Below are positions 1 to 18,275 of a stretch of DNA of 64,000 bases, in pieces; positions within the stretch are counted from its first letter, which is position 1; each line of letters opens with the position of its first letter. The stretch comes from Acanthochromis polyacanthus (taxonomy: Eukaryota > Chordata > Actinopteri > Pomacentridae): positions 15,676,521 through 15,740,520 of the forward strand of contig NC_067124.1 in the NCBI RefSeq assembly GCF_021347895.1, read 5' to 3'. Under the pieces are notes generated by a model. The model was not told where the DNA came from and searched no databases. It saw nothing but the letters and a program-made list of their open reading frames with translations. Made by a program: the position numbers and the translations under genes.

Positions 1-4600
<4,600 letters not shown>

Positions 4601-4740
4601 CATGTACATATGTGCACCTGCATGTGTGCTGGGGCTCTAGTTTCTAGTGTGTGTGGCCAAAATCTAAATCCATGCCAGGACAGCAATCCGGTTTGAAAAC
4701 ACAGCTCCTAATCCTTTAACCTTCAGAACAAGAGAAGAGG

Positions 4741-5080
4741 GAAAAACAGCTGAAGGGCCCCACGTGGTGAAGCGGAGCGAGCGAGACAGACACCCAACTA
4801 AGACCAGACCAGGAGGCCACAGATATTCCTTCAGCCCCCTCCCTGCTCCTCGAGGGAGGAAAATGGATTTCTATTTCTGGTGGCTTGATATCGCTGATCA
4901 TGGTTCATAGCCCCCTTTCAGGGCCTGGAGTTAACATCGCGGGCCGATGTCAGGATGCGAACACTGATCAGAGCCAGGGAGATGGGTCCTGATGGCCTTC
5001 CAATCTGCCAAAGCTGTGATGGCTGCTTTGCTGATAGCATCACAGTAAATTCTATCACTGTCACTCTCTGTTTCTATCCA
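4741..5080. promoter_or_regulatory. Candidate conserved noncoding element
   Basis: Balanced base composition and a lack of simple repeats set this apart from the neighbouring TG tract. It includes GATATCGCTGATCATGGTTC and GGGCCGATGTCAGGATG. Irx flanks are known to be rich in conserved enhancers; the call is by texture only. Confidence 0.25.
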
Positions 5081-6960
5081 GAAGCACTCAGACTATGTGT
5101 TGGCACATCTTAGCGTGTGCATTTGTGTGTATGTGCCTCTTTTCAGCTGCCTGTGACTGACAAGTTATCTGATGGCATTGTGCTCTGTGTTATGTACTGT
5201 AGCTTAACCTCAACAATGCCGTTTGCGGAAAACTTGAGGTGCCGGAATTGCAGGCGTAATGACTAACAAAAATATGAGTGATGTCGGTCTTTAGTCGAAG
5301 GGTATAGAAGCTGGGTTGGCATTACAGATTTTGGCACACAAGCTAAAATAATCTCTCTGTTTTTGAGAACCCAAATAACATTTGGTCATATTTAGCTGAT
5401 GTTGGAATCTATCAGAGTCAGATATTTCAACAGGCTTTAACTGTGCAGAGGAAAAACAAGGAAAATCCTCCCTTAAAATCTTAAATTGCTCCATTTACAT
5501 CGATGCACAGTGGTGTAAACAGCTCACAGGTCTGTACAGCGTCTCAGCCATGTAACACAAATCGAACACTGAACATCTCAACTTGCAATTCTCCATCACT
5601 TTTTTTCATGCTAATACAACTCCAACCTCCAAATCCTTTGGCTGTATTGATAGTTATGCTGAGTGATAATTCCTGACAATAAATAAATAAAACGTTCCTC
5701 CTGCTCTTCTGTGTCTGTATCGCCCCCAGCATATTCCTGGGGCCTCAGTCTAGGAAGGGAAATACATAAACAAGAAAAGATCTGAGGAGACTTAGCCAGG
5801 GGCACTGGCTGCACACACACACATTTACTACAGCTTCACACATGTACACACAGACACACACATGTACAGCATGTGTAGTCACCATTCCAGTCTCCCTTCT
5901 ACACAAACATATGCACAGTGGAGCATTAATGGTCAGCAAGCCAACTGTTTTAAGTAGTCGGAGGCTCCCATGTTGAGTTTTCTTTCTTTAAACCAAAGCC
6001 ACTGACTGCTGAAGGCTGCGCTCATGACATCCTTTCATATTCTTCCCCCAACTTCGGCCAAAATATTGGATTAACTGCCCCGCCAGACATTTAACCAAGC
6101 TTTTCAATTATAAATATGAGATGGGAGGTGTGTCCTTGCGTGTCTGGTGTCATGGTACAACCGAGCTCCAGAGTGCAGCTTGCTTGCTTTCCTGATAAAG
6201 GTTGCTTGTTTGCTTTCATGTCTTTTCTTTCCTCGCAGATTTATATTAAAGCTTCAGCAGATCAACATGCAAACAAACATGCAATATATACAGCAGTCCA
6301 TCAAAACACAAAGTCTCTGATAGTTGTCGTGTTCATTCGCCTCTTGAGGATCCAACAACAGCTGCTAAACAACGCACCAGTGAGTCACAACTTTCTTTCG
6401 TGTTTGATTAATCGAAAAACAGGTTATCTGATTAACATCCTGTTTGTATCAGCTTGCGTTTTGAGCCAAGTCAAATAGTGACAAACGTCCCTTTCAAGAT
6501 GCCCTCGCAAGGGAGTAAACAGAGTTTCATCCATCTTCTGAAGAACAAAAGTGCATGTAAACTGTATTCGATCACAGCACTACTTTGTGTGTTTTAAAGC
6601 ACAACATAAGTATATTTAAACATTAAACCTGTGCATTGGTCCCAATAGACCACCATAAACCTGCTGACACATTCATGAGATTTTCTTATTCTTCAAAAGT
6701 GGCTAGTGGTGTGTTTATGTTCCATACAGAAGCAGCTGGAGACAAATACAGCTAGCCTGTCTTCAGTGAGTGAGAAACTGTGGATATTTGGTAAATATTT
6801 CTTTCTCAGCATGTGTGGTCTGGCAGCGAAAGAGCAGAGATGGTGTTGCCGAAGCAGTAAATAGGCTCTCCTGAACTTGCTAGCGTATATGCACGCCGTT
6901 CACAGTGGACCTTCAGTGTAATTCACTATAAAAACAGACAAACATCATGTTCCTTGTGTC
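5081..6960. other. Intergenic: nothing recognised
   Basis: AT-rich sequence has scattered CA words (5810-5880). No repeat family or coding segment is identified. Confidence 0.45.
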
Positions 6961-7260
6961 GGTGCAGGAGACTGTTCCGTACAGTGCATTACATCTCCGG
7001 TGGCAGACAGTTTCCCTCATCCTCCATGCCATTAGGGCCATCAATGCTGACAGGATCAATACCTGTGTTTTGGCCCCAGTGCCCCTGCCAGAGATAGCAT
7101 GTCACCGCTGACAGACAAATATCAGCGCTTGGCCCTGTGACGGAGGGGAAATCACAGTACTTTTCCGTTAAGATCATCCAACATGGTATTGATTTGCCCT
7201 GTGCTAATCATACATCAGAGCTGAATAAATGGCTCAGAGGCAAACGCTCCATTGTTCACG
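6961..7260. promoter_or_regulatory. Candidate conserved noncoding element
   Basis: A high-complexity block includes CATTAGGGCCATCAATGCTG, ATGTCACCGCTGACAG, TATTGATTTGCC and TGCTAATCATACATCAG, several of which are homeodomain-type cores. There are no repeats and no coding frame. Only cross-species alignment could confirm it. Confidence 0.3.
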
Positions 7261-9430
7261 ATTGGGAGATGTAATAAAAAAGAGAGACATTTCTTTTATT
7301 GCTTGTAACTCGGGGCTAGTCACATAATCGTGCCTTGATGGGAAAAGACCTGGTTAGATTGAAGTCCGTCAGAGTGTTTTTTGGTATTTTTTAGCGATGA
7401 TCCCACAAACTGAGGCAGGTTCTGATTGCAAGTACGGTTGTTTTGATATTGTGTTGGCTGCAAAATAACAGACAGCATGTACTTTGTTTGCTTTGCTTGC
7501 AGGATACAAATCTTGAAGGTTAAAATGGTACCACAAATAATCCTTAGCTCATTGCATTAAAATCAAGGCTGCTTTTCTTTTCTTTTTTTTAATTTTTGTT
7601 AATTGTGATTAGTCTGTTACATAATCACATGACAATGAGCTTTATAGGCCTTTACTGCTTTGTCATTTATTCGAAACCTCAATTTAAACATTAACAAACA
7701 CTCGCATGAGTTGTGGTTCAGATGTAAAAGTGTTGTCATCCCACACTCCCTTATTCAGTCTCGCCAGTGCACTGCAAAGTCTGCCAGTTTGGCATCAATT
7801 ATTTCTCAAATGTGATGCAAGCAGTTACATCTCAAAGACAGTTATAAAAAAAATAATCTCTATTTAAACTTCATAAGAGCCACTGGGATAGTTCTCTGTT
7901 TTAAAAATATACTGAATTCATGCAAAACTTACCATTTCTTTGTATTTCATTGCTCATCAAGCTCCAACAAACTAATTCACAATCCCTCAAGCAAATCAAG
8001 AGAGAAAAACAAATACTTCAGATCCATATTTACTTTTCAGTAAAATCTGTCAAACACTTGAAGCTATTTCCAAACCAATATACCAATAAATCCGTCTGAC
8101 CGTTAAGCGCTCCGAGTGCGTTGAAAGCTATGTGGTATGTTAAAGGTTAGAAATAAATCTGTTGCTATGGGGAGATGGCGCAATAATTATTTGAGAAGCA
8201 GCTTTTCTTGATCTCCTGTTTCCTTCCATCTTTTCTGACTACCCTGTTATCTGCTCTATTTCATCAAAAACCACACTGATAACAGACTGGAGAACTCAAT
8301 TGACCTTGACTGAGTGCAGCAGAGTAGACACTTGTAAAACTGAGGAAAAAAGGGCAAAAGGAAATCCGTCTCGCTGTCTGTCTGTCCATCTGTTTGCGCA
8401 AATGTCACAACTGTGTTATTCGCTGTAACCGTAACAACGGAGCAGCAGGTCTGTTAGCATTAACGTCCTTGTGAGGTCATGTGAGGCGAGACACTGATGC
8501 ACTTTATTTTAATGTGAAATTCTCGTATTTCTTCATAATGCAGTGTTATTTTACAGCCTAAAAGCAAATGTTTTGTCAGAGAAACAGGTTCCAGCATGCA
8601 GTTTGATGCATGTCTTTTGTCATATGGAACATAACATGCCATAGAAGTGATGAAAGCGAACTCAGACACAGGATTGCATTAGTTTCTCCCATAGTCCAAA
8701 GACACACTACTCAGTCAGGTGAAATGAGTAGAAACTATGACAGCATGCTTGTGTCTGTATTTCATTTTCTGTCATTCCACCAGTGTCAGGGATAGATCCA
8801 CCCCTATTGTAATGTAATGTGGGGATACTACTTGTATATATTTAGAAGATAAAAGGAGACATAGTCACGAGTGTAATATAATCTTTATAAAGTTTTGTGC
8901 ATGCAATGTTTATTTTTTTAGATTTTAGTTTTGATATTGTTGGCTTAATCGTTTATTTCTTTATTGCCACTCTCATATGTTACATGCCCTCTTATAATTT
9001 ATGTGCCTTGTTTTTTCAAGTATTCTCCAATATTGTTTTGTTTTAAGAAACATGTTTTTTTTTAACAGTAGAATGAAATGCAGATGCAGCAGCTCTCTTA
9101 AAGGTCAAGTGGTCAAGATATAATCCTAGAATTCCATCTGATTGCTTAAACGTATAACAGCAATAGCAAAGTTGTGGAATATTTTAACTTAAGATGTGCT
9201 GTAAAGAATGTGTTTTGTTTTGCTTTTTTCCCCTCGTAAACAGATTATGACAGCCTGTTAAACTGACCTCAGAAGCGACTGACTGCTTTTTAAGCAAACA
9301 GACAGAGATGACCCTGACAGAAGCTGGCAGCTTTCAATGCAGTGGAGAAGTGCCAAATGTAAAAGAAAAAAAAAAGAAGAAGAAAAAATCACAAACCTTT
9401 AGCCTGCCACACACAATTATGATTCTCCTC
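7261..9430. other. Intergenic: nothing recognised
   Basis: AT-rich, with poly-T and poly-A runs near 7580 and 9363. No gene, repeat family or element boundary was seen. Confidence 0.45.
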
Positions 9431-9439
9431 AAAAGAAAA

Positions 9440-9780
9440 CAAAAACTGCTGACCGGTAAATTATTCATATTCACGCTATGAATAAATAAAATAAACAGGC
9501 CCCGCTCTCAGTCCACAAATCTAGGAAGTATTTGCCCATTTAATCATCAAATTTTAACAGAAGCTGCAACACATTGCATAAGCACTCAGGACTCCTGGGA
9601 CAGTTGCAAACTTGACCAACTGCCAATAAGTGGTTGTGCCTAATTTCCAAGTGCCATTTGCCTGCTATCTCATTCCTTTGCTTCATATCAAGGCCCACAG
9701 TGTAAAGCCCGTCTTTCTCCCCTCGTCCCTCGATAATTAACTTGGCTTTGTTGTGTGCAGCACACATGCACATCCATTTC
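9440..9780. promoter_or_regulatory. Candidate conserved noncoding element
   Basis: GACCGGTAAATTATTCATAT is followed by a repeat-free stretch to the CAGCACACATGCACATCC end. It carries AT-rich homeodomain-like sites (TTTAATCATCAAA) and balanced composition. Confidence 0.25.
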
Positions 9781-11960
9781 TAATTAGCAATAGACAGCAG
9801 CAAGCGCTACAACACACGATATTTTAGAACAGTGATTTTTTTTCTTTTCTTTTTAACCTATACCTGACGCAGATACGTCGATATTGTGAGTAAATCACTG
9901 CTAAATGAATTTAACTCCACACATGCCTCGCAGCACACTTCCTAATGGCTCCCTTCCCTACATGTAAATGACCTCCTGTCCTGGATCTTTGATTGCAGAT
10001 CAATGGCTGTTTGCTTTATTTCAACATTCAGCACTGGTGAACCACAACGCCACAGGGGCAAATGTTGAACAGAGAATTTACAGGTTTGCCATCGAGCACT
10101 TTGAAACAATAAAGCTGCTAGTGAGCTATTAAACAAACGAGAGAATAAAGTGGCTGCTGCGGACTGAGATTAACATGATAGATACAATGTCGAAGGGTGT
10201 AATTATTCTTTACTGACACAAACGTTTAGCCCCCAGAGCGGAACAGTGTTTACCACAAATACTGCCACCACGCTTGACCTAATCATGGGCTGAGATTTAC
10301 CTGACTGCATTTGAAATGTGTTACAGCTGATTTCTGTGTCGGAGCTGCTGTTTTCTAACAATTCGCTTGTTGTGTGTCCTCACTGAGGGCTTCTTTTAGC
10401 CTCCCCAGTAACAATTGTCTTATTATTGCTGCTGATCAAATGAAAATAGCATTGTCAGTTACTGCAAAATGAAGTAAAACACATTAAGGATGACATTCAG
10501 TGGGCAATATGTGCATTTATACCCATATTGTCAGGTGTGTTTTTTTTGTTCTTTGTAGCTTTGTTGGTTCACATTACAAACAAGAGCTCTCAAAGTCACG
10601 TTACCCTCCTCACATAGGAAGTGTTTTCTTGTGCCTTCTGCATTCGTTTGTCATATATCACAAAGCGGCTTGTATGTGTGGTTCTTTTCAGCAGTTTCTC
10701 ATCATCACATTATGAGCCAAGTCTACATTAAAGCAAATGCATTCAGATGCAATGCTAAGTTCACTGTTTTTAGTATAATTTCAATAGTTTAAGCACAAAT
10801 AACTGTGCACGAACTTGTATATTCATCATTCTGAAGGATTCTTGTAGCATAGAGAGCTACCAAAAACCTAAATTAAATCATGTGTGCAAACAAAGCTGAC
10901 CAAGATTAATTCTAATTTTGATTTCTAGAAGCCTGGATAGGTGTAGTTCCTCTCTGTGGTTATGAGGACAGGTGACATTGAAGACGTTTCTGTTGAATTA
11001 CAGTTTCAGAAACCCAACTTTAATGTTCTGCTTCAGTTCAGAAATAATCACAGGAATCACACAGCACGTAATCATACCTAATGTAGGATGGTTGTGTATA
11101 ATTGCATGGCGAGGGACTCCACAAGCGTATACATCAACGAGCAACCAGACCAGCTGGGACAATAGAGGACAGACTTAGCCATTACTGCCAACTCCTGACT
11201 GTAGAAATATGGCAATCTCTATATTGTTCTGCCAATGTATTAAAGCCACGAGCTGCATTCCAGGTCTTGATTATGTGTGTACATGTACCGCTGTGCATGC
11301 GTGTGAGTGTATGTTGGACATATTGCATGGCTGGCACATGTACGTGCATGTAGCGATGCTCGCGTCGGTTCGTGTGCGTGTGCAGGTGAGCGTGCGCGTG
11401 TGTTTGCGCCCCTGCGTGTGTGCGTGTTCACGCGTGCGTGCACTAGCTGGCATGTCAGCTGATGTCCCCAGTAATCCAGCAGTGGGCCTGTTGTGGATTA
11501 GTAGCAGGCTCCAGGGGATGGGAATCCCATTCCCGTTTACAGCTCTCCCTGGCAGGAAGAAAGGCAAGGATGCCTTCTCTCTACTGCCTTCACACCGGTT
11601 GGAGCCTGAAGGTGTGTGTGTGTGTGTTGCTGGGATATTGTGTGTATGTGGATGTCAAACGCAGTTGAGTGTGTATTATGTGTATGATGTGTTACATTTA
11701 ATGTCTTCCCATGGTGCAGACATGCAACACACTATTTCACGAAAGCATCAATTTACATGGTTTCTGGTTAATATTCTGTCATCTTGTGACATGCATCGCT
11801 GATGATTGGTAAATTATCTAAAGAGAGTTTTTATTTCTCATAACTTAAATGCATTTTAGTCAATAATTTGTTACTCCTTTTTTTTTTAAGGCATTAGTTT
11901 ATTGTGCTGTTGACATCACAGCAGGACAAACACTCTCTTTTCACTTATGTTCTTCTTTTC
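9781..11960. other. Intergenic: GT-rich tail, no gene
   Basis: Mostly unique AT-rich sequence, with an imperfect GTGCGTG-rich tract at 11275-11450 that produces open frames full of Cys, Val and Arg. These are compositional artefacts. Confidence 0.45.
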
Positions 11961-12111
11961 CTACTTAAAAATGTCAGGTTCCTTTGTGAAGATATCTGCT
12001 CTTTCCATGGGGGAGGACACATTCAGTTGTACCAGCATGGCCTCGTCTAAGAGATACTGTTGTAGAAGCATGTTGTAGATCTGCGCTGCCATTTCTATCA
12101 CATCTTGTGCA

Positions 12112-12118
<7 letters not shown>
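11961..12118 (-). CDS. Possible orphan coding exon with weak RGS-like pattern
   Basis: On the minus strand, directly after a CA/TG repeat, the frame reads SAQDVIEMAAQIYNMLLQQY, then LLDEAML, then NVSSPMERADIFTKEPDIFK and a TAG. The AAxxIY...hydrophobic...VxLN...R...I...P..F layout recalls the start of an RGS domain, but only weakly. It could also be an internal exon with a GTAGGA donor just before the stop and an AAG acceptor near 12104. A minus-strand AATAAA lies about 60 bases beyond. No neighbouring exon was found. It may be a lone exon, a pseudo-exon or chance. Confidence 0.3.

Positions 12119-12147
<29 letters not shown>
12113..12147. repeat. (AC)17 microsatellite
   Basis: This pure AC run borders the exon-like minus-strand frame at 11961-12118 and would supply a TG-rich tract before its acceptor. 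Confidence 0.97.
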
Positions 12148-12148
<1 letters not shown>

Positions 12149-12149
12149 T

Positions 12150-15100
12150 ACATGGCAACAACATGAAATTTCATCACGATAGGATTCGTTTTGAAGTCAT
12201 CCGAACACCATCCAACACAAGAGCTGACCTCTTGACCCTTCAGATACAACCTTAGCTTCTCCCCAGTGACAATTTAAATGCCACCTTTCTTCCAGCCAGA
12301 GGAAAAAGAGAAAAAAACAACATTTTTTTTGTGTGTGGCTGGGACTTGCAACTTGATAGCACAACAAAAGAGCTGTGGTGGCAAGTCCCCACGCAGACAT
12401 TATATGTCAGCATCACCGTCATACTGTTAGCTGTCCCAACTGTACAAAGCCATCCTCATTCAGGGCACCTAACCAAGGTCAGCCTGGATTAGCCGTTAGT
12501 AACCCTATCAGGTCCAGCACAATGATTACAAAGCCCAGTGACACTGGCTGTCAGCAGACTCTTTCTAGGCAACCCTATCTGCCCGACCCTTGGCTGCAGA
12601 GCCACCAGAGAGGGTTAGTCCATTTCAAATTGTTCCCTCTTTGTGTCTCCCTTTATTTCCCCCGTTTGATTTTCAGCGACTCATTTCGTTCATCAATCAG
12701 CCTGTCTGGATGTGTGTGTGTTTGAAACCCATGCTGCACATAATTCCTATAATTTGTGGATTTTTTTCTTCTTCTTCCTCTTCCACATAGCCCATTCTTT
12801 GTGTTTGTTACTTCTGCAGCCAACAGCCATCCCACCTAAATCCCTCCACCCTCCGCCCTGCAGATGAATGAGCCCTGTAGCTTTATGCTGTACACCACAC
12901 CATTTGTTCTCCAATGAGTGTTGTAACAGCAAGCAGACTTGTAAACCTAATAGTCTGGGTGTCATCATCTTTTAACTTCTCGGTGTAACATTTTATTCTC
13001 CAGAATCGGTGAGACAATAATTTGTCAAAAAAAAAAAAAAAAAAAAAACAGCAAAACTGTACTTTTGTAGCTTGAAGGCAGCACTTGAGAGAGATTTCTT
13101 TTTTCCACCGTGAATTAGGGAGCAGCCACATCGTTCCTCTTGTCTTACCAATTCAGACAACATGTCAGAATAAAGCCAAATAAAGACTTGTGTTTCGCTA
13201 CAAGTACAGTTGTTGTTTCACTGCTTTTTTTTTAATGTCAAGAGGAATTACACTTCAAGCCCATCGTTTTCACTTTCCTGCCTGAGAACTGTTTCCCCAA
13301 CATCCATGTCAGTTAGCAGCATGTTAAACAAATCAAACCTAAAGAAAGAGCTGTCGAGTGATTTCTTTTCATAAGTATAAAAACAAGAACAACAGCAACA
13401 AAAGTGCTAGCAGCAGAATGTATTTGAAGCAACGTGGCAACCGATGTTCTCCACTTCAGCACATCAGAGGCATCCCTGCTTCAGTCACCCTAAAGGTACC
13501 CATTTACAAAGTGATAGGGCTTAGGGTTTTTAACTCGGGGCGAGGGGCTGATTTCAAACCCCCTCTGCTGCCAAGCACATGGACGGCTGCTGATTAGAGG
13601 AGGGTTGGCAGCAGTGGGCAGATGCCAGGCGGGGAGAGAGATGACGGCCTGTCGCCAGTCTGCCACCCAGCAGCCCCTCACCCTTTCAGTTACTGACCCC
13701 TCCCCCGATGTGCAAAGAAAACACACAAGACCAAAGACATTTCTGTGACAAACCCGAAGACAGGGATGAACTGCAGCAGTGCATCAAAATCTGACGTACT
13801 GATAGATACACGGAATCGCGTACTGATCAACACTGTGTCGTTTTTGTTTTTTTTTCTAAACTGATCTCAGGAGTTTTGTGGAGTTGTTTTGATCACATGA
13901 AGCTGAAGTCTGTTCAGCTAACTAAGTTGCACAATGAAAGATCACAATGCAGTTTTTTGTTTTTTTTTTTGTCCTTGCACACCCACGCACAAACATGAGC
14001 ACACAAACTCACATGAGCTGTACTTTGCAAGTTTGGGATACTGAGCATTCCTGCACCAGCCCACAGAGGATAAAACATTTGGAGCTCTCTTGGTGTATTT
14101 TTTTTTTCCACATTCAGGAGAGTGCATGTGTTCAGAGTATAATACACACTGTTCTCAAATGATGCCAGATTAGATGAGCAATAATGAATACAACACCTCT
14201 CCAAAAGAGACAAACCACCAGACATAAACTGCTTTCCAAGAAGGACTTACAGTTCTAATAAGTCACAAAAATGAGGAAGCAGTAGTGACTCCGAGCAGCC
14301 GGGCTCAGGCTTTAATCATTCTGCTATATTCCAGACCATATTGATTTCACAGCAGCTCAATACCTCTAGTCCATTTCTCTGCTAGTCATGCACCTCCTGC
14401 TCTGCATAGAGGAACAGACGGTTTACCCAGCTCCAGCTAGCACAGGTAGCCAGCATAAACCCCAATACTTCCTTTCAGTCGAACATTAAAAAATATCACA
14501 GCAGCTACACTGCAGAGGTTCAAGCGTGTATAAAAAAATCACAAATCAATACTTATTTAATCTGTGTAATAAACAAATGTCATGACATCGAGGCTTTATC
14601 TTTTAGCTGTTCAGCTGAACCAAAAGGGGGTTATCTGCTAACAATCATCAACAAACAACGCATGAAACTCTTCCTGTTCAACACAATTCAATTGTAAATG
14701 CAGTTGTGAAAATAAATACGTAATTAACAAGTGTTTATTTCTTTTGCAAGGATTTATTATTGTTATTTTTTTATAAAAAACTACATCTGGTGAGAAATTA
14801 AAACTAATTTAATTGCTCAAACAGTCATATTATAACAACACCACTTAGTTGTGTACTGTATTTGCTTTTTTTAATTAAAAGCTAATTAATTCAGAAAATA
14901 AATATCTGCAAAATTGAATTTTTTTGTACTTTTTATTATCTTTTGATTATCTGTAAGTTAGCAGAAACATCTCAACATCACCACCAAAAATGTTGACACC
15001 ACAAACTGAAAAAATACCATTTAGTTTCTTATGTAGTTAATTTACATCAGTGTAAGGAAGATGATCTCTTACAGGAAAGTCTACATGTTTTTACCTTTGC

Positions 15101-16739
15101 TTCTCTGTCTGACCTGATACTTTCCTGCCTCCTTTACTGCCTCTGTACCATCTATATTGTCTTTCTCTGCCTGTCTGTCAATCTCTTCACCTCCATCTCC
15201 CATATCTCCATCTGGCTGAGACTAAAATATCTTTGGAGCTTCACTCTGTCTGAAACTGAGACGTGCAATGCTCTACTGTGGACTTTAACACACAAATGCA
15301 CACAAAGTTATTCACCTAAAACATGGCCGACAGGTGCGCTCTCACAGTGATAGTATGCAGATGTTTACAGTTCACATGCTTATGCATATAATCTGGCTAT
15401 TATTTGTGCTTACACATGTAGACCCTCACAGTCCATGAATGCATCCACACATCCACCGGTACAGGTGCTTACAGTCAGCCTTGGCCTGTGTGCAGAGGAG
15501 ACAGTGCCCCCTGGTGTGGGCCCAACAGTACTCCCAGTCAGCCATATCTTGACCCAATCTGTTGTGTGAGTGCTCGTTTACTCTTCTGGGATTGATTAGT
15601 CCTGCCTGAACCAGAGAAACCACCTAAAAAATTCCAAGAAATTCTCTGAAAAACAGACAGACTGCAACAATAACTAGGGATGCAAGAAACACTCTCTAAA
15701 AGATGTAAAACTTGTTTTAGTTTGAAAACAATGAAGAACTTCTGACTAAATATTCAGCCATGAAGCCATGTATGTTAAAGGTTATTTGGCAATAATTAGG
15801 GTATTAATTTGGTGCAACTGTTTATTTAACTAAACTGAATATTTTATGTCACTTCTAATTCAAAGTCTTAACTATGGATCAAGCTCCAAGAATAAAAACA
15901 TACTTTATTTGTGTTTGGAAACAAATAAAATATACAAGTTAATTTCCTTTGTTACACTACAAGCAACCTCCCCATCATATGATAAGTATATATTCTGACT
16001 ACTATCATTGTAAAATAGGCCTGTATTATGAAGAATATTCATACAGAATGAAAATACAGTCAATGTGCCAGATTTTTACAACTTTTAAAAATATATAATT
16101 GCTTTTTTGAGCTATATGATGTCTCAGTAATGTGAACATTTACTAAATATCTTTAGATAATAACACACTTCATCAATGCACTTTTAAATTCTCATTTTAT
16201 TTTCTGGTTATTTATTTGAGGTGGGTGCTTACTGTTGTTTAGCTAAAAAAAATACTGCAGTTCCTGGAAATGTGCCTCCAATTACACTGCAATTGATGCC
16301 TCATATATTACAAGATAACAATACATGCAACCAGACTTCATGTAATAGTCACAATCTTGTCATGTCTACTTTCAGTGTAATCTAAATTGTAAAATTCCAC
16401 ATTCTAATGCTTGGTGCATAAATAAATTAGTCCTTCCTGCTAACAGGCAGCAGACTGTGTTGCTCCTATTTGAATGGTGCTGCTGCTGTTTACAGCCCTG
16501 CCAGACCACATTGCAGAGCAGGAACAAGCACCTGATGGATGAATACATTCATTTGGATGAATACTGATGAGGAAGACTGCGAGGCCACATTTCTTTCCAG
16601 TAGTTGCCACCCTGACAGCCCGTTCCAAAAACTGGTGTTACACTTTCAAGTTTCGCCCCCTCAAGCTGTGTTGTATCTCCTCTCTCCAACAGAGGTCATA
16701 ATGTCTGTAATCACAATAATAAAGGACAAGGCTGTGGCC
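12150..16739. other. Intergenic upstream of irx2a
   Basis: AT-rich sequence holds the A22 run and short homopolymers. A repeat-free block at 13490-13700 (GATAGGGCTTAGGGTTTTTA to CACCCAGCAGCCCCTCA) looks like a candidate conserved element. From about 16440 to 16740 the sequence becomes more balanced as the promoter nears. No coding exon was seen. Confidence 0.45.
13027..13048. repeat. A22 homopolymer
   Basis: This pure A run is not preceded by a recognisable retroposon body, so I do not treat it as a poly(A) tail. Confidence 0.9.
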
Positions 16740-18035
16740 TGGTTTGCATGCAGACGCGTCCGGAGCGCGCGCGAAGATACACAACAGCCAGACAGGTGAG
16801 TGCTCGTGCACGCTGGTCAAGTGTGAACAAAACCTGTCACGGCTCACAGTGAAATATGTGGTCGCTGGTTAGCTTGATGTCTGTGTGGAGGAGAGCCTGC
16901 CCCCTCAGAAAGCGACAATTACGCACCACCAACAGCTTTATTACTGCTGATGAATGAAATTGTAATAATAAGGGATGAGATGCGCTAAGTGGAGGAACTT
17001 AAGGAGCCGGATACGCCTCCCGCAGGCCGGAGCGCGCACTGCCACCGGAGCCGCGCACACCGATCAGCGCCCACATACATCCATGGATGTGTCGGCGTGT
17101 GATAGACTGACGGAATAACCAGCTGGAAGCGGGGAGCGCTGACCATTTTATTCACTCTCTCCCTCTCTGCTGCTGCGTTATGGAGCAAGTTTTGATCAGA
17201 CAGACGCTGTGTGGCACAAGCAGACCGGTCTGAAAACGCCGAAAATGAAAATAACCAAAATGATTGAGTGGGACAGGTGAACTCCTTTATTTCCCCTTAA
17301 CTTCTCTTTCGCTTAAAGTCAGTCTGTCTGTGGCGTGTGCTGCAAATAAATTAAAACATAATTTAAAAAGTCCAATTCAACAAGTCAATTAATGCCCAAT
17401 CTGTTATTTTAATCCATATATCAAATCTTAGAAAGAAAATTCCACACCAAGAACAAAACAACAAATAATTCAAACGCCGCTTTTGGACTTTTTCGTAGCA
17501 AATATCACATTACATGCCGCTGGTGATCTGTCTGCTTTTAATGGGGGAAAATACGTTTTAAAAACCCCACATGTCTCTTCTCGAAAGGAAACCACTTTTT
17601 TTGCAGTGTGGAGTCTTGGTTTTGTTCCGAGGCTCCATTTCTATCAGGCAGAAAGGGGCGGGGATGGGATATTCAGATGAGCCGGAGTGACAGCTCCAGT
17701 TTCCCCCAATGCTCTGTGTGTCTGAAACTCCACTGGCTCCTTCCCTCCTAACTCCTCACTTCATAGTGCTGCGTACTAAAAACATCGGACGCTAGGGGAT
17801 CAAGACGCATGCCACATTGCCTCTATGTGGGCACTTTAACAGATCTTTCGGGCTTTTTTTTTCACAGTAAGGGGGCTGTGGAGGGAGGCCTTTTTTTTTC
17901 AAATTTCCACTGTCTGATGACTGTTTGCACGGCTGATTATTGAGCTGATTGTTGATTATTTTGGCCGCTCTTGTCCGACGCCCTGTGCGTTCTTTCCTCC
18001 CTTTTTGGAATCGGCGACCTATCGCGGGCTCACCA
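16740..18035 (+). promoter_or_regulatory. irx2a: irx2a promoter, CpG-rich upstream region and 5' UTR
   Basis: CpG-dense stretches lie at about 16750-16775 and 17000-17080, unlike the AT-rich flanks. A GC box (GGGGCGGGG) is near 17656 and a CCAAT is near 17705. No convincing TATA box is seen. A near-perfect donor CAG|GTGAGT at 16796 could end an upstream noncoding exon. The transcription start cannot be fixed from sequence, and the 5' UTR probably includes the last few hundred bases before 18036. In mammals IRX2 has a divergent neighbour sharing this kind of promoter, but I see no obvious coding partner close by. Confidence 0.6.
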
Positions 18036-18275
18036 ATGTCCTATCCTCAGGGTTACCTCTACCAGCCCCCAGGCTCTCTGGCTCTTTATTCGTGTCCGGC
18101 TTACGGGGCATCGGCTCTGGCTGCCCCGCGGAATGAAGACTTGGCGAGGTCGTCCTCTGGCTCAGCCTTCAGCCCTTACCCTGGCTCGGCTGCTTTCTCC
18201 GCCTCGGCCGGCGCAGGCTTCTCCAGTCCGCTGTCATACTCGGCGGATCCAACTGCAGGATTTCCATCCTACATG
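18036..18275 (+). CDS. irx2a: irx2a coding exon 1 (N-terminal domain)
   Basis: Eighty codons run from the ATG at 18036 to Met80, followed by a GTAAAA donor at 18276 (phase 0). The start is fixed by the conserved Irx2/Irx5 N-terminus [10 protein letters not shown]. The open frame continues upstream to 17949 without an ATG, so no earlier methionine start exists. The context around the ATG (CACCA before it, T after) is only moderate because position -3 is C. The encoded segment is rich in Ser, Ala, Pro and Tyr, with no recognised domain beyond Irx family similarity. It ends in GFPSYM, the same place as the IRX2 exon boundary inferred from the family sequence. Confidence 0.95.
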
